This document shows, one piece after another, positions 1 through 8,824 of a stretch of DNA of 37,643 nucleotides. Source of the DNA: DATMNI01 sp035570275 (lineage in GTDB: Bacteria > Acidobacteriota > Terriglobia > Bryobacterales > Bryobacteraceae). Numbering within the stretch: the first letter of the stretch is position 1; each line of letters opens with the position of its first letter. The notes under the pieces were generated by a model. That model was not told the DNA's origin. It did not search any database and was given only the letters and a program-made list of their open reading frames with translations. The translations under genes were made by a program, and so were the position numbers. Location: positions 1-37,643 of the forward strand of contig DATMNI010000436.1 of the NCBI GenBank assembly GCA_035570275.1, written 5' to 3'.

Positions 1-12
1 TGCCAATCCGCC

Positions 13-29
13 GCAGGTTAACAACCTGC
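13..29 (-). terminator. short inverted repeat downstream of the response regulator
   Basis: GCAGGTT and AACCTGC form a 7-bp perfect stem around a 3-nt loop, 7 bp past the stop codon of the minus-strand response regulator. No clear U-tract follows, so a terminator role is inferred from position. Confidence 0.35.
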
Positions 30-35
30 CCCACA

Positions 36-1472
36 CTACGCGCTGATTCCAAATTCCTTGGCGCCGTACTCCTTGAGCTTGTTATGCAGCGTCTTCAAAC
101 TGATACCAAGAATCTCGGCGGCGCGCGTCTTGTTGTTGCGCGTGTGTTCCAGAGTGCGCAGAATCAGGCCCTTTTCGGCCTCCTCCACCGTGGTGCCAAT
201 CTGGAATTGGACCGCGTCGGCAGGCGCGGCGGCGACTGGCGATGGAGCCGGCGGCGATGCGGTTCCCGCCGTAACAACCGCGGGCCGGGCGCCCCCCTGC
301 AGAAAAGCCGGCAAGTGCTTCACGTCGATCGACCCTTCACCGGCCACAATCACGGCGCGCTCCAGCACGTTGCGCAACTCCCGCACATTGCCCGGCCAAT
401 CGTGCAGGCGCAACCGGTCCAACACCTCGGCTGAAATCTCGGTGACGCGGCACTCGTGTTTGCGGTTCAGGTCCACCATCAGCGCTTCGGCGATGGTCAG
501 AATGTCATCCTTCCGCTCGCGCAGTGGCGGCATATGGATGTGGAAGACGTTCAGCCGGTAGAACAGATCTTCCCGAAGATGGCCCCCGCGAACGGCATCT
601 TCCGGCACTTTGTTGGTGGCCGCCACCACGCGCACGTCCACCTCAAACTCCGTCTTGCCGCCAAGTCGCCGGACTTTGGAATCCTCCAGAATTCGCAGCA
701 GCTTGGCCTGGGTCTGCAGGGGCATTTCCCCGATTTCGTCCAGCATCAGGGTCCCGTGCTGGGCCACCTCAAAGCAGCCCGCCCGGCGTTCCGACGCGCC
801 CGTGAACGACCCTTTCTCGTGGCCGAACAGTTCGCTTTCAATCAGGGTCTCCGGCAGCGCGGCGCAGTTGATGGCTACGAACGGCCCCTGCCGCCGCTGG
901 CTCAGCGCATGCACCGTGCGCGCCACCAACTCCTTGCCGGTGCCGCTTTCGCCGGTAATCAAAACGCAGGCTTTGCTGGGCCCGGCTTGTTGCAGCAACG
1001 CAAAGATTTCCTGCATCCTGGGAGACGTCCCCACCAGTTCGCCCAACGACCCCTTGTAGCTGAGCTGCCGCTCCAGATTCTGCTTTTCGGCGCGCAGCCC
1101 GGCGTGGTTCCCGGCGCGGCGAATCAGCACCTCCAGCGCCGGTAACGAATACGGTTTTTCCATGTACCAGTAGGCGCCCAATTCATGCACCGTGCGAACC
1201 GCCGTCTCGATATTCCCGAACGCCGTGAGCACAATGGTCGGGGGCATTTCGCCCAAATCCCGCAGGCGCTGCAGCAGCCCGAAGCCATCCAGGCCCGGCA
1301 TGTTCAAATCGGTCACGATCACGTCGGCGGCAAAATCCGCCAGCTTCGCCAAGGCCTCGTTTCCGTCGGCCGCGGTCTCCGGGGTCATGCCCCACGCCGA
1401 TACCATCGCGGCCAACCCGCTGCGCTGGCTGGCTTCGTCATCCACTATGAGAACTTTCAATGGTTGATTCAA
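36..1472 (-). CDS. sigma-54-dependent response regulator (NtrC family)
   Basis: A two-component response regulator that activates sigma-54 promoters when phosphorylated. The receiver domain (about residues 1-120) has the acidic pair in VLIVDDE, the phospho-acceptor Asp in VTDLNMPG, Thr in VLTAFG and Lys in MEKPYS. The central AAA+ domain has Walker A GESGTGKE, the sigma-54 contact loop as GSFTGA (variant of GAFTGA), Walker B LMLDEIGEM and the conserved WPGNVREL. The C-terminus is a Fis-type helix-turn-helix (TRAAEILGISLKTLHNKL). All three domains are complete at 478 aa. I chose TTG at 1472 because AAGGA lies 9 nt upstream; TTG at 1460 (MKVLIVDDE) or 1503-1505 are alternatives. No sensor kinase is visible; it may lie beyond the left edge. 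The target genes are unknown. Confidence 0.93.
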   Translation of the reverse strand: MNQPLKVLIVDDEASQRSGLAAMVSAWGMTPETAADGNEALAKLADFAADVIVTDLNMPGLDGFGLLQRLRDLGEMPPTIVLTAFGNIETAVRTVHELGAYWYMEKPYSLPALEVLIRRAGNHAGLRAEKQNLERQLSYKGSLGELVGTSPRMQEIFALLQQAGPSKACVLITGESGTGKELVARTVHALSQRRQGPFVAINCAALPETLIESELFGHEKGSFTGASERRAGCFEVAQHGTLMLDEIGEMPLQTQAKLLRILEDSKVRRLGGKTEFEVDVRVVAATNKVPEDAVRGGHLREDLFYRLNVFHIHMPPLRERKDDILTIAEALMVDLNRKHECRVTEISAEVLDRLRLHDWPGNVRELRNVLERAVIVAGEGSIDVKHLPAFLQGGARPAVVTAGTASPPAPSPVAAAPADAVQFQIGTTVEEAEKGLILRTLEHTRNNKTRAAEILGISLKTLHNKLKEYGAKEFGISA

Positions 1473-1613
1473 CGGATCAGGTCCTTCCCCATAGGGTTGC
1501 CCCAAGGGGTTCTTCTAGTCTACGCCGCGTGGCCGGTTGCCTGCCACATTCACCGGTTAACTGCCAATTCAACGGTGAACATCCGATACAACAGCCGGGC
1601 ACGGCTTTGGAGC

Positions 1614-1629
1614 TTAATGGTACCATTAA
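1614..1629. promoter_or_regulatory. 16-bp perfect palindrome between divergent genes
   Basis: TTAATGGTACCATTAA is a perfect AT-rich palindrome in the spacer between the response regulator (minus) and the membrane protein (plus). Its position and symmetry suit a dimeric repressor or activator site. No cognate regulator can be named. Confidence 0.4.
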
Positions 1630-1643
1630 AACTAATTCTGCTG

Positions 1644-1681
1644 ACGGAGCGTCCCTGCAAGTAACGGAGCGTCCCTGCAAG
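1644..1681. repeat. 18-bp direct repeat, two copies
   Basis: The 18-mer acggagcgtccctgcaag occurs at 1644-1661 and again at 1664-1681, identical and separated by two bases. It lies 30-70 bp before the start of the gene at 1712, so it could be a regulatory direct repeat or a small tandem duplication. Confidence 0.6.
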
Positions 1682-1711
1682 AACAGGAAACGGTAGAAGG
1701 ATTGCAAGAGG

Positions 1712-3214
1712 ATGATCGTGGTCACGTTGGTCCGCCTGGCGCGGCGTCGAATTCTGGGCAATGAATTGTTATCGCAGGGTGCGAACGCGTCCAGCGCAGC
1801 CTTGGCCGCCTTCATCCTGCTGCTGCTCGTGGGCACGCAGATTCTGCGCTGGCAATGGGCCCTGCTGATCCCTCTGGCCGCAGTGGCCGCCGGGCTCTAC
1901 CAGGTGCGGCGGCGGCTTCCGTCTCCCTACGTGGTGGCACAGATCGTGGACCACCGGATGGCGCTGGCGGACACGCTTTCCACCGCCTTATATTTCAGCG
2001 ACCCGGAGCCGGCCTCGCGCGTGTCCGAAGGGATTCGCAATTCGCAATTGGAGAGCGCCGGCCAGGTGGCGGCATCGCTGGACGTCCGCAAAGCCGTACC
2101 CTATACCGTGCCGCGTACCATCTATCTGGTGGCCGCGCTGTTCCTGGTAGCCTCCAGCCTTTTCGCGCTGCGGTACGGTCTGAGCAAGAGCCTCGACCTC
2201 AAGCAACCCCTGGCCAGCATGCTCCCAGAGACCTTCGGTGGAGGCAAGCCCAAGGAGCAAGCCGCCAACAAGCGCCGGAATCCGAAGCGCGATCCCGAAG
2301 CGCCGGACGATAACAGCCTGGCGGCCGACAATCAGGATCAGAACCGTCCCGACGAACAGGATTCCACCGAGTCGCTGGATAATTCCACCGAAGCGAATCC
2401 CGAAAGCAACGTGACTGCGCCGTCCAAAGGCGGCGACAAGAAAGAGGGCGAGCAGCCTGACGATAAGATGGCGGGCGACGACCAGGATGCTTCCGGCGAC
2501 AGCAAATCGGGCGGCAACTCGGACGACGCGGCGGGTGAGCAGGGCGACAGCAAGGCCAACCAGGCGCAGAATCCGCAGAACTCCAAGCAGGATGCCAGCA
2601 ATGCGGGCGAGAATTCCAGTCTGATGTCGAAGGTGAAGGACGCCATGCAGAACCTGCTCTCGCGCATCAAGCCGCAGGCCAGCCAGCCCAAGTCCGGCGA
2701 GCAGCAGAATGCCGCGGACCAGAAGGGGCAAGCCAAGGGCCAGCAGGCCGGCGGCAAGCAGCAATCCAAAGACGGCCAGCAGCAGAACGCCAACCAGGGC
2801 GAAGCTCAGGAAGGCCAGAACGGCGAGGAAGCCAAGAACTCCGACAACGCGCAGGGCAAGGGCAGCGGCAAGAGCGATTCCCAGCAGGCCAGCAAACAAC
2901 CCGGCAGCGGCATCGGCAGCCAGGATGGCGACAAGGCCATCAAGAATGCCGAGCAATTGGCCGCCATGGGCAAGATCAGCGAGATTCTGGGCAAGCGGTC
3001 CGCCAACATCACGGGCGAGGCCACGGTAGAAGTGCAGTCCACCAGCCAGCAACTGCACACGCCTTACGCCCAACGCAGCACGGAGCACACCCAGGGCGGC
3101 GCCCAAATCAACCGCGACGAAATTCCGGTTTCGCTCCAGCCCTACGTGCAGCAATACTTTGAGCAGGTGCGCAAACAGGCCGCGCCTCCTGTCGCCCCTC
3201 CTATAAAGAAGTAA
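1712..3214 (+). CDS. membrane protein with long low-complexity Gln/Asn/Lys/Asp-rich region
   Basis: Function unknown. The 500-aa product has three hydrophobic stretches likely to span the membrane: about residues 27-47, 50-66 and 136-155. A low-complexity segment of about 250 residues (about 170-420), dominated by Gln, Asn, Ser, Gly, Lys and Asp, follows and is probably disordered. The last 80 residues are again ordinary, including GKISEILGKRSANITGEA and DEIPVSLQPYVQQYFEQV, and are the part most likely to fold. ATG at 1712 overlaps AAGAGG directly; GAAGG at 1696-1700 is a better-spaced ribosome site. It is divergent from the response regulator and converges on the permease gene 32 bp away. 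I do not recognise the family. Confidence 0.7.
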   Translation: MIVVTLVRLARRRILGNELLSQGANASSAALAAFILLLLVGTQILRWQWALLIPLAAVAAGLYQVRRRLPSPYVVAQIVDHRMALADTLSTALYFSDPEPASRVSEGIRNSQLESAGQVAASLDVRKAVPYTVPRTIYLVAALFLVASSLFALRYGLSKSLDLKQPLASMLPETFGGGKPKEQAANKRRNPKRDPEAPDDNSLAADNQDQNRPDEQDSTESLDNSTEANPESNVTAPSKGGDKKEGEQPDDKMAGDDQDASGDSKSGGNSDDAAGEQGDSKANQAQNPQNSKQDASNAGENSSLMSKVKDAMQNLLSRIKPQASQPKSGEQQNAADQKGQAKGQQAGGKQQSKDGQQQNANQGEAQEGQNGEEAKNSDNAQGKGSGKSDSQQASKQPGSGIGSQDGDKAIKNAEQLAAMGKISEILGKRSANITGEATVEVQSTSQQLHTPYAQRSTEHTQGGAQINRDEIPVSLQPYVQQYFEQVRKQAAPPVAPPIKK

Positions 3215-3246
3215 GGGCCACCGGGGAAGTGTTGCCGCATGCCCGG

Positions 3247-5955
3247 CTACTCATGGCGCAGCACGATTGCCGCATCCACCCTGGCCGCGCGTCTGGCGGG
3301 AAACCAGCCGGCCAAAAAACTCACGCCGCCCACTGCCAACACGGCCACGCCGAGCACCTGGGGATCGTTGGCCTTGACGCCGTAAAGAAAGCTGGTTGCC
3401 AGGCGGGTCAGCCCAAGCGCCAGCGGAACGCCAACCGCCAGGCCAACTACGGCCACCATGAGCGTTTCGCCGAGCACGGCTCCGATCACGTCGCCCGGCA
3501 GTGCGCCCAGGGCAATTCGTATCCCGATCTCCCGCGTTCGCCTCGATACCGCGTAAGCCATGATGCCGTACAGCCCAATACACGTCAGCGCCAGGGCCAG
3601 GCCTCCGAAGAATCCGGAAGTCTGCGCCAGCATGCGCTCCCGAAAGAGCGAATCGTCAAGTTGAGAGGAAAGCGTGCTTACCTCCTGGAGCAGGTCCGGA
3701 TGAATTCCGAGAATCGCGTTCCTCAATGAAACGGCGGCGGCTGGTGTATCGCCTTGTATTCGAACGATCAGAGTATCCATGCGTGCCGGCATGGCCTGTT
3801 GCCAGGGATAGTAGGCCATCGGAACCGGGTCTTGCCGCAAGTTGAAGTACTTGGCGTCGGCGACCACTCCAACGATCTCGATGTTGTTGGGGCCGTCGCC
3901 AAACCCGAAGCGCAATCCCACCGGGTTCCGGCCTGCAAAGTACTGCCGCATCAGGGTCTCGTTCACGATGGCCAACCGCGGCCGGCCCTCGCCGTCGCGC
4001 GCCGTGAAAATCCGTCCCATGCGCAGCGGAATTCCGGCCGCCGTGAAATAATCCGGGCCCACGTAGGTCTCCAACAGATTCCGGCTCTCATCCTCCTGGA
4101 AACGGTAGCCCTGAAAATGAACCGGCCCGCTGGATGTTCTTCCATCCGCGAGCAATCCATGATTGACAAGGCTCACCGAGCGCACTCCGGGGATGGGGGT
4201 CGCCTGATCGACAAGCTGTTCGTATATGGTTCGCCACTGTGGCTTCGGGATCCTCGCCCGGTCTACATCGATCCGCGCCTGCAAGACGTTCTCCCGCTGG
4301 AAGCCGGCGTCCATCGTATTCAGGTTTCTGAAGGTTCCAATAAATAGCCCGGCTCCGGCCAACAAGGGCAGGGCCAGAGCGAGTTCCACTGCCGCCAGTC
4401 CCTTACCCAAGTGGAATCCGCGCCAACTCGGGCCGGTTGGGCCACTCTGCTTCATGGCATCGCCGACGCGGTGGCGCGTTGCACGCACCGCCGGCGCCAA
4501 GCCAAACAGAAGTACGCTGGAAACGGACACGCCGAAAATGAACGCCAGAACTCGAATATCGGGTATCACTTCCAATCCGATGGGCGCCTGCCTTTGCGGC
4601 AGCATCCGCAATAACATACGGCTGCTCCACAACGCGAAAAGAAGCCCGATCGCCCCGCCCGCCAGCGCCAGCATCCCGCTCTCCGTCAAAAACTGCCGGA
4701 CGATCCGGCCGCGCGGCGCCCCAATCGCCAGGCGGACGGCGATCTCCCTGCCCCGCGCATTTCCGCGCGCTAACAACAGGCTGGCGATATTGGCACAGGC
4801 GATCAGAAGGACGATTCCACCCAGCGCCATCAGCAGCATCAACGGGTCCGAGAAGCGCTGGCGCAGTGGCGAAGAACCGCGGCTGCCCGGCGCCAGAACG
4901 ATCGACCTCGGCAGTGGGCGCTGCTTCGTGAGGTATGCCGCCCGGTCTGATGGGCTCATCCGCGAAACCTCGTATCCTTCGTAAATCGTCGTCAGGTCGG
5001 CCTTCGCCTGGGCGTCCGAAAACCCTGGCTTGAGTCGCCCCAAGACCCACACCCAGGTTGACGATCCATCGTGCAACAAGCTACCGGGATCGGGCAGAAC
5101 CACGGGCTGTAACAGCATCGGAATGAAGACATCCGGTGCGTAGCCAACCTGGATTCCCAAAAAGCCGGGCGGCGTGACACCCACAATAGTCAGCCACACT
5201 CCGTTGACATTGATCTGTTTGCCGACGACGCCCGGGTCAGCATGGTATGCGGCCCTCCAATACCGGTAGCTGACGACCGCGGCCGCACCTTCGGGGCCGC
5301 CTGCTCCTTCGATGGAATCGTCGGCGGGCGTCAACACGCGTCCCAAGTCCGCCCGAACGCCCAAAACATCAAAGTAGTTGCCTGAAACGAATTGCCCTTG
5401 ATGCCAAGCCTTGTCGCTTCTGGCGGACAGATCTCTCCACTCCATCCCCGAATTGGTGGCGGCTAGCGCCGTGAAAGACCGATTGTGGTCGCGCCATAGC
5501 TGGTATTGGGGATAGGAGTATGAGTCCCTGGGGGTCGCACCCGGCTGGCCGGTTAACACGACTTCGACGATTCGCAGTTCGTCCGGGTTGCGCACCGGCA
5601 ACGCGCGCCAGACAATCTTGTCCAGCAGCCCGAAGATGGCCGTATTGGCGCCAATCCCCAGCGCCAGCGAGAGCACCGCAACGGTGGTGAAACCCGGACT
5701 CCGGGCCATCAGGCGCAAGCCGTGCCGCACGTCCTGGAGCAGCCGCTCCAGCCAAATCCAGGCCCACACATCCCGGCTCGCCTCCGCCAGCAGGGCCACA
5801 TTGCCAAACTCCCGGCTGGCGGTGAGGCGCGCCTCCCGTTCCGGCATGCCGGCTTCCATCAGATCGGCTGCCTTTTCCTCCAGGTGGCTCTCGATCTCCT
5901 CCGCCACCGCGCGCCGCATACGCCGCTGCCGAATCGCGTTCCAAAACCAGTTCAT
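3247..5955 (-). CDS. MacB/FtsX-type permease with N-terminal prefix (acidobacterial ADOP family)
   Basis: A large integral membrane protein of the ABC-permease type with no ATPase beside it. Residues 1-90 form a helical cytoplasmic prefix (AVAEEIESHLEEKAADLMEA) typical of 'orphan' permeases abundant in Acidobacteria. Then come a transmembrane helix (TTVAVLSLALGIGANTAIFG), a MacB-type periplasmic domain, three FtsX helices (LLIACANIASLLLARGNARG), a second periplasmic domain, and a final FtsX block with SRRTREIGIRIALGALPG. The two-fold repeat and 902-aa length fit the family. The start at 5955 overlaps the PadR stop by four bases (ATGA), implying translational coupling; an upstream in-frame start at 6108 lies inside padR and is unlikely. 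Substrate unknown; export of a lipophilic or antibiotic-like compound is the usual guess. Confidence 0.92.
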   Translation of the reverse strand: MNWFWNAIRQRRMRRAVAEEIESHLEEKAADLMEAGMPEREARLTASREFGNVALLAEASRDVWAWIWLERLLQDVRHGLRLMARSPGFTTVAVLSLALGIGANTAIFGLLDKIVWRALPVRNPDELRIVEVVLTGQPGATPRDSYSYPQYQLWRDHNRSFTALAATNSGMEWRDLSARSDKAWHQGQFVSGNYFDVLGVRADLGRVLTPADDSIEGAGGPEGAAAVVSYRYWRAAYHADPGVVGKQINVNGVWLTIVGVTPPGFLGIQVGYAPDVFIPMLLQPVVLPDPGSLLHDGSSTWVWVLGRLKPGFSDAQAKADLTTIYEGYEVSRMSPSDRAAYLTKQRPLPRSIVLAPGSRGSSPLRQRFSDPLMLLMALGGIVLLIACANIASLLLARGNARGREIAVRLAIGAPRGRIVRQFLTESGMLALAGGAIGLLFALWSSRMLLRMLPQRQAPIGLEVIPDIRVLAFIFGVSVSSVLLFGLAPAVRATRHRVGDAMKQSGPTGPSWRGFHLGKGLAAVELALALPLLAGAGLFIGTFRNLNTMDAGFQRENVLQARIDVDRARIPKPQWRTIYEQLVDQATPIPGVRSVSLVNHGLLADGRTSSGPVHFQGYRFQEDESRNLLETYVGPDYFTAAGIPLRMGRIFTARDGEGRPRLAIVNETLMRQYFAGRNPVGLRFGFGDGPNNIEIVGVVADAKYFNLRQDPVPMAYYPWQQAMPARMDTLIVRIQGDTPAAAVSLRNAILGIHPDLLQEVSTLSSQLDDSLFRERMLAQTSGFFGGLALALTCIGLYGIMAYAVSRRTREIGIRIALGALPGDVIGAVLGETLMVAVVGLAVGVPLALGLTRLATSFLYGVKANDPQVLGVAVLAVGGVSFLAGWFPARRAARVDAAIVLRHE

Positions 5956-6293
5956 GATTGAGCGGGCCTCATCACCCGTGCGATCCCGTCCAGCATGCGC
6001 TCGAAGCTCGAGATCTCCCGTTCCAGGCGTTTGCGGCCGGCCGGTGTGATCCGGTAGACCCGAACCTTTCGATTCCGGGCCGACAATCCCCATTCCGCGC
6101 CGACCCAACCCGCCTTCAGCATGCGCTGCAAGGCGGGATACAACGAGCCCTCCTCAATCTGCAGCAATTCCTCCGACATGCCCTTGATGTCCTGCGCCAG
6201 CGCGTACCCATGCCGCGGACCCTTGCGAAGTGTCTGCAGAACCATCATTTCCAAGGCCCCGGGAAACAGATCCCGTGACGCCGTTTGATTCAT
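5952..6293 (-). CDS. PadR-family transcriptional repressor
   Basis: A small winged-helix regulator of 113 aa. The N-terminal half carries the PadR signature: MVLQTLRKGPRHGYALAQ, then EEGSLYPALQRMLKAGWV for the recognition region, then the wing VRVYRITPAGRKRLERE. It is first in a two-gene operon with the permease, sharing a 4-bp stop/start overlap. A perfect 9-bp inverted repeat lies just upstream of its start codon, consistent with autorepression that also controls the permease. PadR proteins of this length typically release DNA on binding a small ligand; the ligand here is unknown. Confidence 0.93.
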   Translation of the reverse strand: MNQTASRDLFPGALEMMVLQTLRKGPRHGYALAQDIKGMSEELLQIEEGSLYPALQRMLKAGWVGAEWGLSARNRKVRVYRITPAGRKRLEREISSFERMLDGIARVMRPAQS

Positions 6294-6298
6294 ACTAT

Positions 6299-6320
6299 TT
6301 CACTCTATGCCTAGAGTGAA
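6299..6320. promoter_or_regulatory. putative PadR operator (9-bp inverted repeat)
   Basis: TTCACTCTA and TAGAGTGAA are perfect inverted arms separated by TGCC, beginning 5 bp upstream of the padR start codon. Size, symmetry and position match operators of autoregulated PadR repressors; binding itself is inferred. Confidence 0.75.
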
Positions 6321-6802
6321 CCAGGTTCAGAGGTTTGTCAAGAGGCCGCCGGGAAATCGTGATAGGTACTCCAAAGCGCCGGAAATTTGCTGACGCCGGC
6401 CGTCGGATGACTTCGACAGGCCGGATAACCAGACGTGGAGATCTCATCCTGAAACGCCCAATGCAAGCCGCACAATTTGCCTGCTTTCATCGGCCGCGGC
6501 ATGCACCTGATTGAGTTCGGTATAATACTCTGACGAGCCGCTTCCAATGCATTCACCTCCTCTACATTCGGGAGAGAGGGAATCGTGCAGTCTCCCGCCG
6601 GCACCGAAGATAACTTTGATGACTGCCGTAGATGTCGTCGACGGCGGGCTGGAGGGGTTCGGGGAGGGTGAAGTGGTAACGATCTCGTGGCTGCCTGGAT
6701 TCCTCGATTGGACAGCGAACGAGATGGCGCGGCAGGCCGTGGCTCTTATGCTGTCCACCAGTTGGGCCGCTCGGCGTTATGGCGTTGCTGGGTGAGAGTC
6801 TC
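6321..6802. other. intergenic stretch without a recognisable gene
   Basis: About 480 bp between padR and the phosphatase. A TATAAT hexamer sits at 6521-6526 on the plus strand but no convincing -35 lies 16-18 bp upstream. Short open frames on both strands show no recognisable motif. Confidence 0.5.
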
Positions 6803-7909
6803 ATGCCAACCCCATTTGTAGACACTGCTATCGGCGAGTATCTGCGCGAGCGGCTCATGCCGGTGGAGGGCGTGATCCCTCACCTGGACGGGATCGACAT
6901 GTATGGCAACTGCGTTCCGGCGGGACTGGCCGGGGGCGATCTGTTCGAGTACATCAATTTCCAGCAGCGCTACGATCTCGATGCGCGGATCCGCCGCGCC
7001 CTCCAGCTATCGAAGGAGTACCTGCAGGCACATCGGATAGGCGCGCCCGATCATACCTGCGTGGACGATCAGGTGGAGTGGTTGAAGGCCAGACCGGACT
7101 TCCGGCCCGAGATGGAGACCTCATACCGGCAGGGGCGCAGCCTGGAGGAGGTACGCGTTGCGGAAAGCCTGCAGGATCTCTACAGCACGGCCGGCGTCCT
7201 GCTGGTGGATGCCCAGGGGCATGGCCTGATTTCGGCGAAGATCGCGTCTACGGTGCACGACACGTTTCACGCGTTCATCTTGTCCGAGCTGGATCGACAT
7301 GGGAGGACGACACCGGAGCTGTTCGAACTGATCAACCTGCGCCTTGCCCGATCGGTGAGCGCCCGCAACGCTCTCGGCCAAGAGAGGGACGGGACTGCGC
7401 GGGAGATCGCCACCATGTTGTACGGCGAGGTGCGTCCATCCGGCCATTTTCGGTTTGTGAACTTTGGGCATCCGCCGCCGCTCGTGTTTTCCGCGCAGTC
7501 GGGCAGGTTCAGCGATGTCGATAGAGACCGGATGGTTCAGTTCCTGCCGCTCGGGCTGGAAGTTCCCGAAGATTCTCCCGATCGCAAACGATACTTCTCC
7601 ATGAATTTCCGGCAGCACCCGGCGGCCGATTCGGATGTCGCCGAGATCACGCTGATTCATCCGGGAGACATCCTGTTCCTCTATACGGATGGCGTCTACG
7701 ATGGGGCCGACGAAGACGAACGCAGCGCACTCGAAGCGTTGATGCGCGATGTCTGCCAGCTTTCCGCCACAGAGATCTGCAACGCCGTCCTGGAGCGCGC
7801 CGTGAGCAGGGATGAAGTGCTGCGCGATCGCGGTGAGGTGGATCTGATCGACGACAAGACCGTGTTTATCATCAAGCGCAATGGGTGCGGGGCCGTGAGT
7901 GTCGACTAA
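6803..7909 (+). CDS. SpoIIE-type PP2C serine phosphatase
   Basis: A PPM-family phosphatase acting on phosphoserine or phosphothreonine of regulatory proteins, often anti-sigma antagonists. Metal-binding motifs of the fold are present: GLAGGDLFEYI (residues about 40-50), VDAQGHGLISAKIAS, VNFGHPPPLVF and LFLYTDGVYDGADEDE near the C-terminus. Between the first acidic motif and the GHG motif lie about 90 residues that are not found in the usual arrangement, where the two are 10-25 residues apart. No sensory PAS, GAF or receiver domain is attached. The start at 6803 is preceded by GAGAG; an in-frame ATG at 6779 lacks a ribosome site. No anti-sigma partner is visible, so its target is unknown. Confidence 0.87.
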   Translation: MPTPFVDTAIGEYLRERLMPVEGVIPHLDGIDMYGNCVPAGLAGGDLFEYINFQQRYDLDARIRRALQLSKEYLQAHRIGAPDHTCVDDQVEWLKARPDFRPEMETSYRQGRSLEEVRVAESLQDLYSTAGVLLVDAQGHGLISAKIASTVHDTFHAFILSELDRHGRTTPELFELINLRLARSVSARNALGQERDGTAREIATMLYGEVRPSGHFRFVNFGHPPPLVFSAQSGRFSDVDRDRMVQFLPLGLEVPEDSPDRKRYFSMNFRQHPAADSDVAEITLIHPGDILFLYTDGVYDGADEDERSALEALMRDVCQLSATEICNAVLERAVSRDEVLRDRGEVDLIDDKTVFIIKRNGCGAVSVD

Positions 7910-8087
7910 TGGGCAATCTGACGTTCATCGCGATCGACTCGGACAGCGACAGCTAGCCGGAAGCCGGGGCGGCCGTCAAGATGCCGCCAAACGCCCGACT
8001 CGCGGATGTCCGCCAGTCGACGCGCCCCGGTAGTCCCGTCCGGGGAAATCCGGCACCCGGGCGTGAGGAACCCTACCGAACCCTGGT

Positions 8088-8438
8088 TCACCCCTTGCGG
8101 CGGGACTTGGTGTGACGCACCGCCTTGGCTTTCTTGGGCGGCGGCGGGGCCGGGTTTTCCGCAGCACTGGCCGCTTTCACGTAATCCTTCAACTCGGATT
8201 CGCTAAAGTGGATGGACTCGACGGTCAGCCCGGCGTCGGTGAGCACCTTCATGATCTGCTGGCGCACGTTTTCGGCATCGGCGCCGGACTTGGACTGTGC
8301 CAGTTGCTGGCGCAGTTTCAGCGCGTCGTCCTTGGCCTGGGCGACCTGCTGGGCACGCTTCTCTGCGTCGCTGGGGCCGCAGCCCGTGGACAGGAACACG
8401 GCAAACAGGCTGACGAGCAGCAAGACGATTCGCTTCAT
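8088..8438 (-). CDS. small lipoprotein, function unknown
   Basis: A 116-aa exported lipoprotein. The N-terminus has a basic start (MKR), a hydrophobic core (IVLLLVSLFAVF) and a lipobox LSTGC, so lipidation at the Cys is expected. The mature part is charged and probably helical or coiled-coil (DAEKRAQQVAQAKDDALKL), and the C-terminus is very basic (KKAKAVRHTKSRRKG). AGGAGG lies 6 nt upstream of ATG 8438, which decides the start over an in-frame ATG at 8456. It resembles short Lpp-like or periplasmic helical proteins in shape only; no family is recognised. Confidence 0.75.
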   Translation of the reverse strand: MKRIVLLLVSLFAVFLSTGCGPSDAEKRAQQVAQAKDDALKLRQQLAQSKSGADAENVRQQIMKVLTDAGLTVESIHFSESELKDYVKAASAAENPAPPPPKKAKAVRHTKSRRKG

Positions 8439-8824
8439 GAATGTCCTCCTTGGCATCGTTCAATGACTTCCCAAGATAGCAATAATATAATGGGAGCTCC
8501 AAAAACGGTGGCCGACATGGTGGAGCGTGGCGCCAAGGGCACGCCGGCCGACACTGGTGGGGCCCGCCTGGTTTGACTCGCCTGGTTTGACTCTGCCATC
8601 TGGAAGCGGCGGGCCGATTTGCCGGGATCACGTACCGGCGCATCCGCCGCCGGCTGGGCACCGCCCGGAAGTTGGCGCGGCGGCAGAGCACAAAGTCCGG
8701 GCCCGCGAGAACGGTCGTTGGAAACCTCAGTTTTGGGACCCTGCGTGCGTGATCGGGCCCGGGCCCGGGTTGCTGTGACACTTCCGATCACACCGAAGGT
8801 CTCATAGCGCAGGGATCCCGGCGG
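8439..8824. other. intergenic stretch with small repeats
   Basis: No gene recognised. It holds a 14-bp tandem duplication (8565-8592) and a 14-bp GC-only palindrome CGGGCCCGGGCCCG at 8754-8767. A TATAAT at 8486-8491 (plus strand) has no open frame behind it. Confidence 0.5.
8565..8592. repeat. 14-bp perfect tandem duplication
   Basis: The unit cgcctggtttgact occurs twice without spacing in non-coding DNA. Probably a slippage product; no function inferred. Confidence 0.7.

Noticed and set aside
1988..3154. 388-codon minus-strand open frame opposite the low-complexity membrane protein
   Set aside because: Its Leu/Gly/Ala-rich, repetitive product mirrors the Gln/Asn/Lys codons of the real gene, and it has no start context.
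6530..6604. Minus-strand AGGAGGTGA followed by ATG, resembling a strong ribosome site and short gene
   Set aside because: The frame behind the ATG closes after 18 codons without any motif, and the purine run is also explained as random codons of a longer unassigned open frame.
7906..8091. Short minus-strand frame with RESGVWRHLDGRPGFRLAV
   Set aside because: It looked like a possible formylglycine-generating-enzyme tail, but the conserved residues of that family are missing; not supported as a gene or relic.
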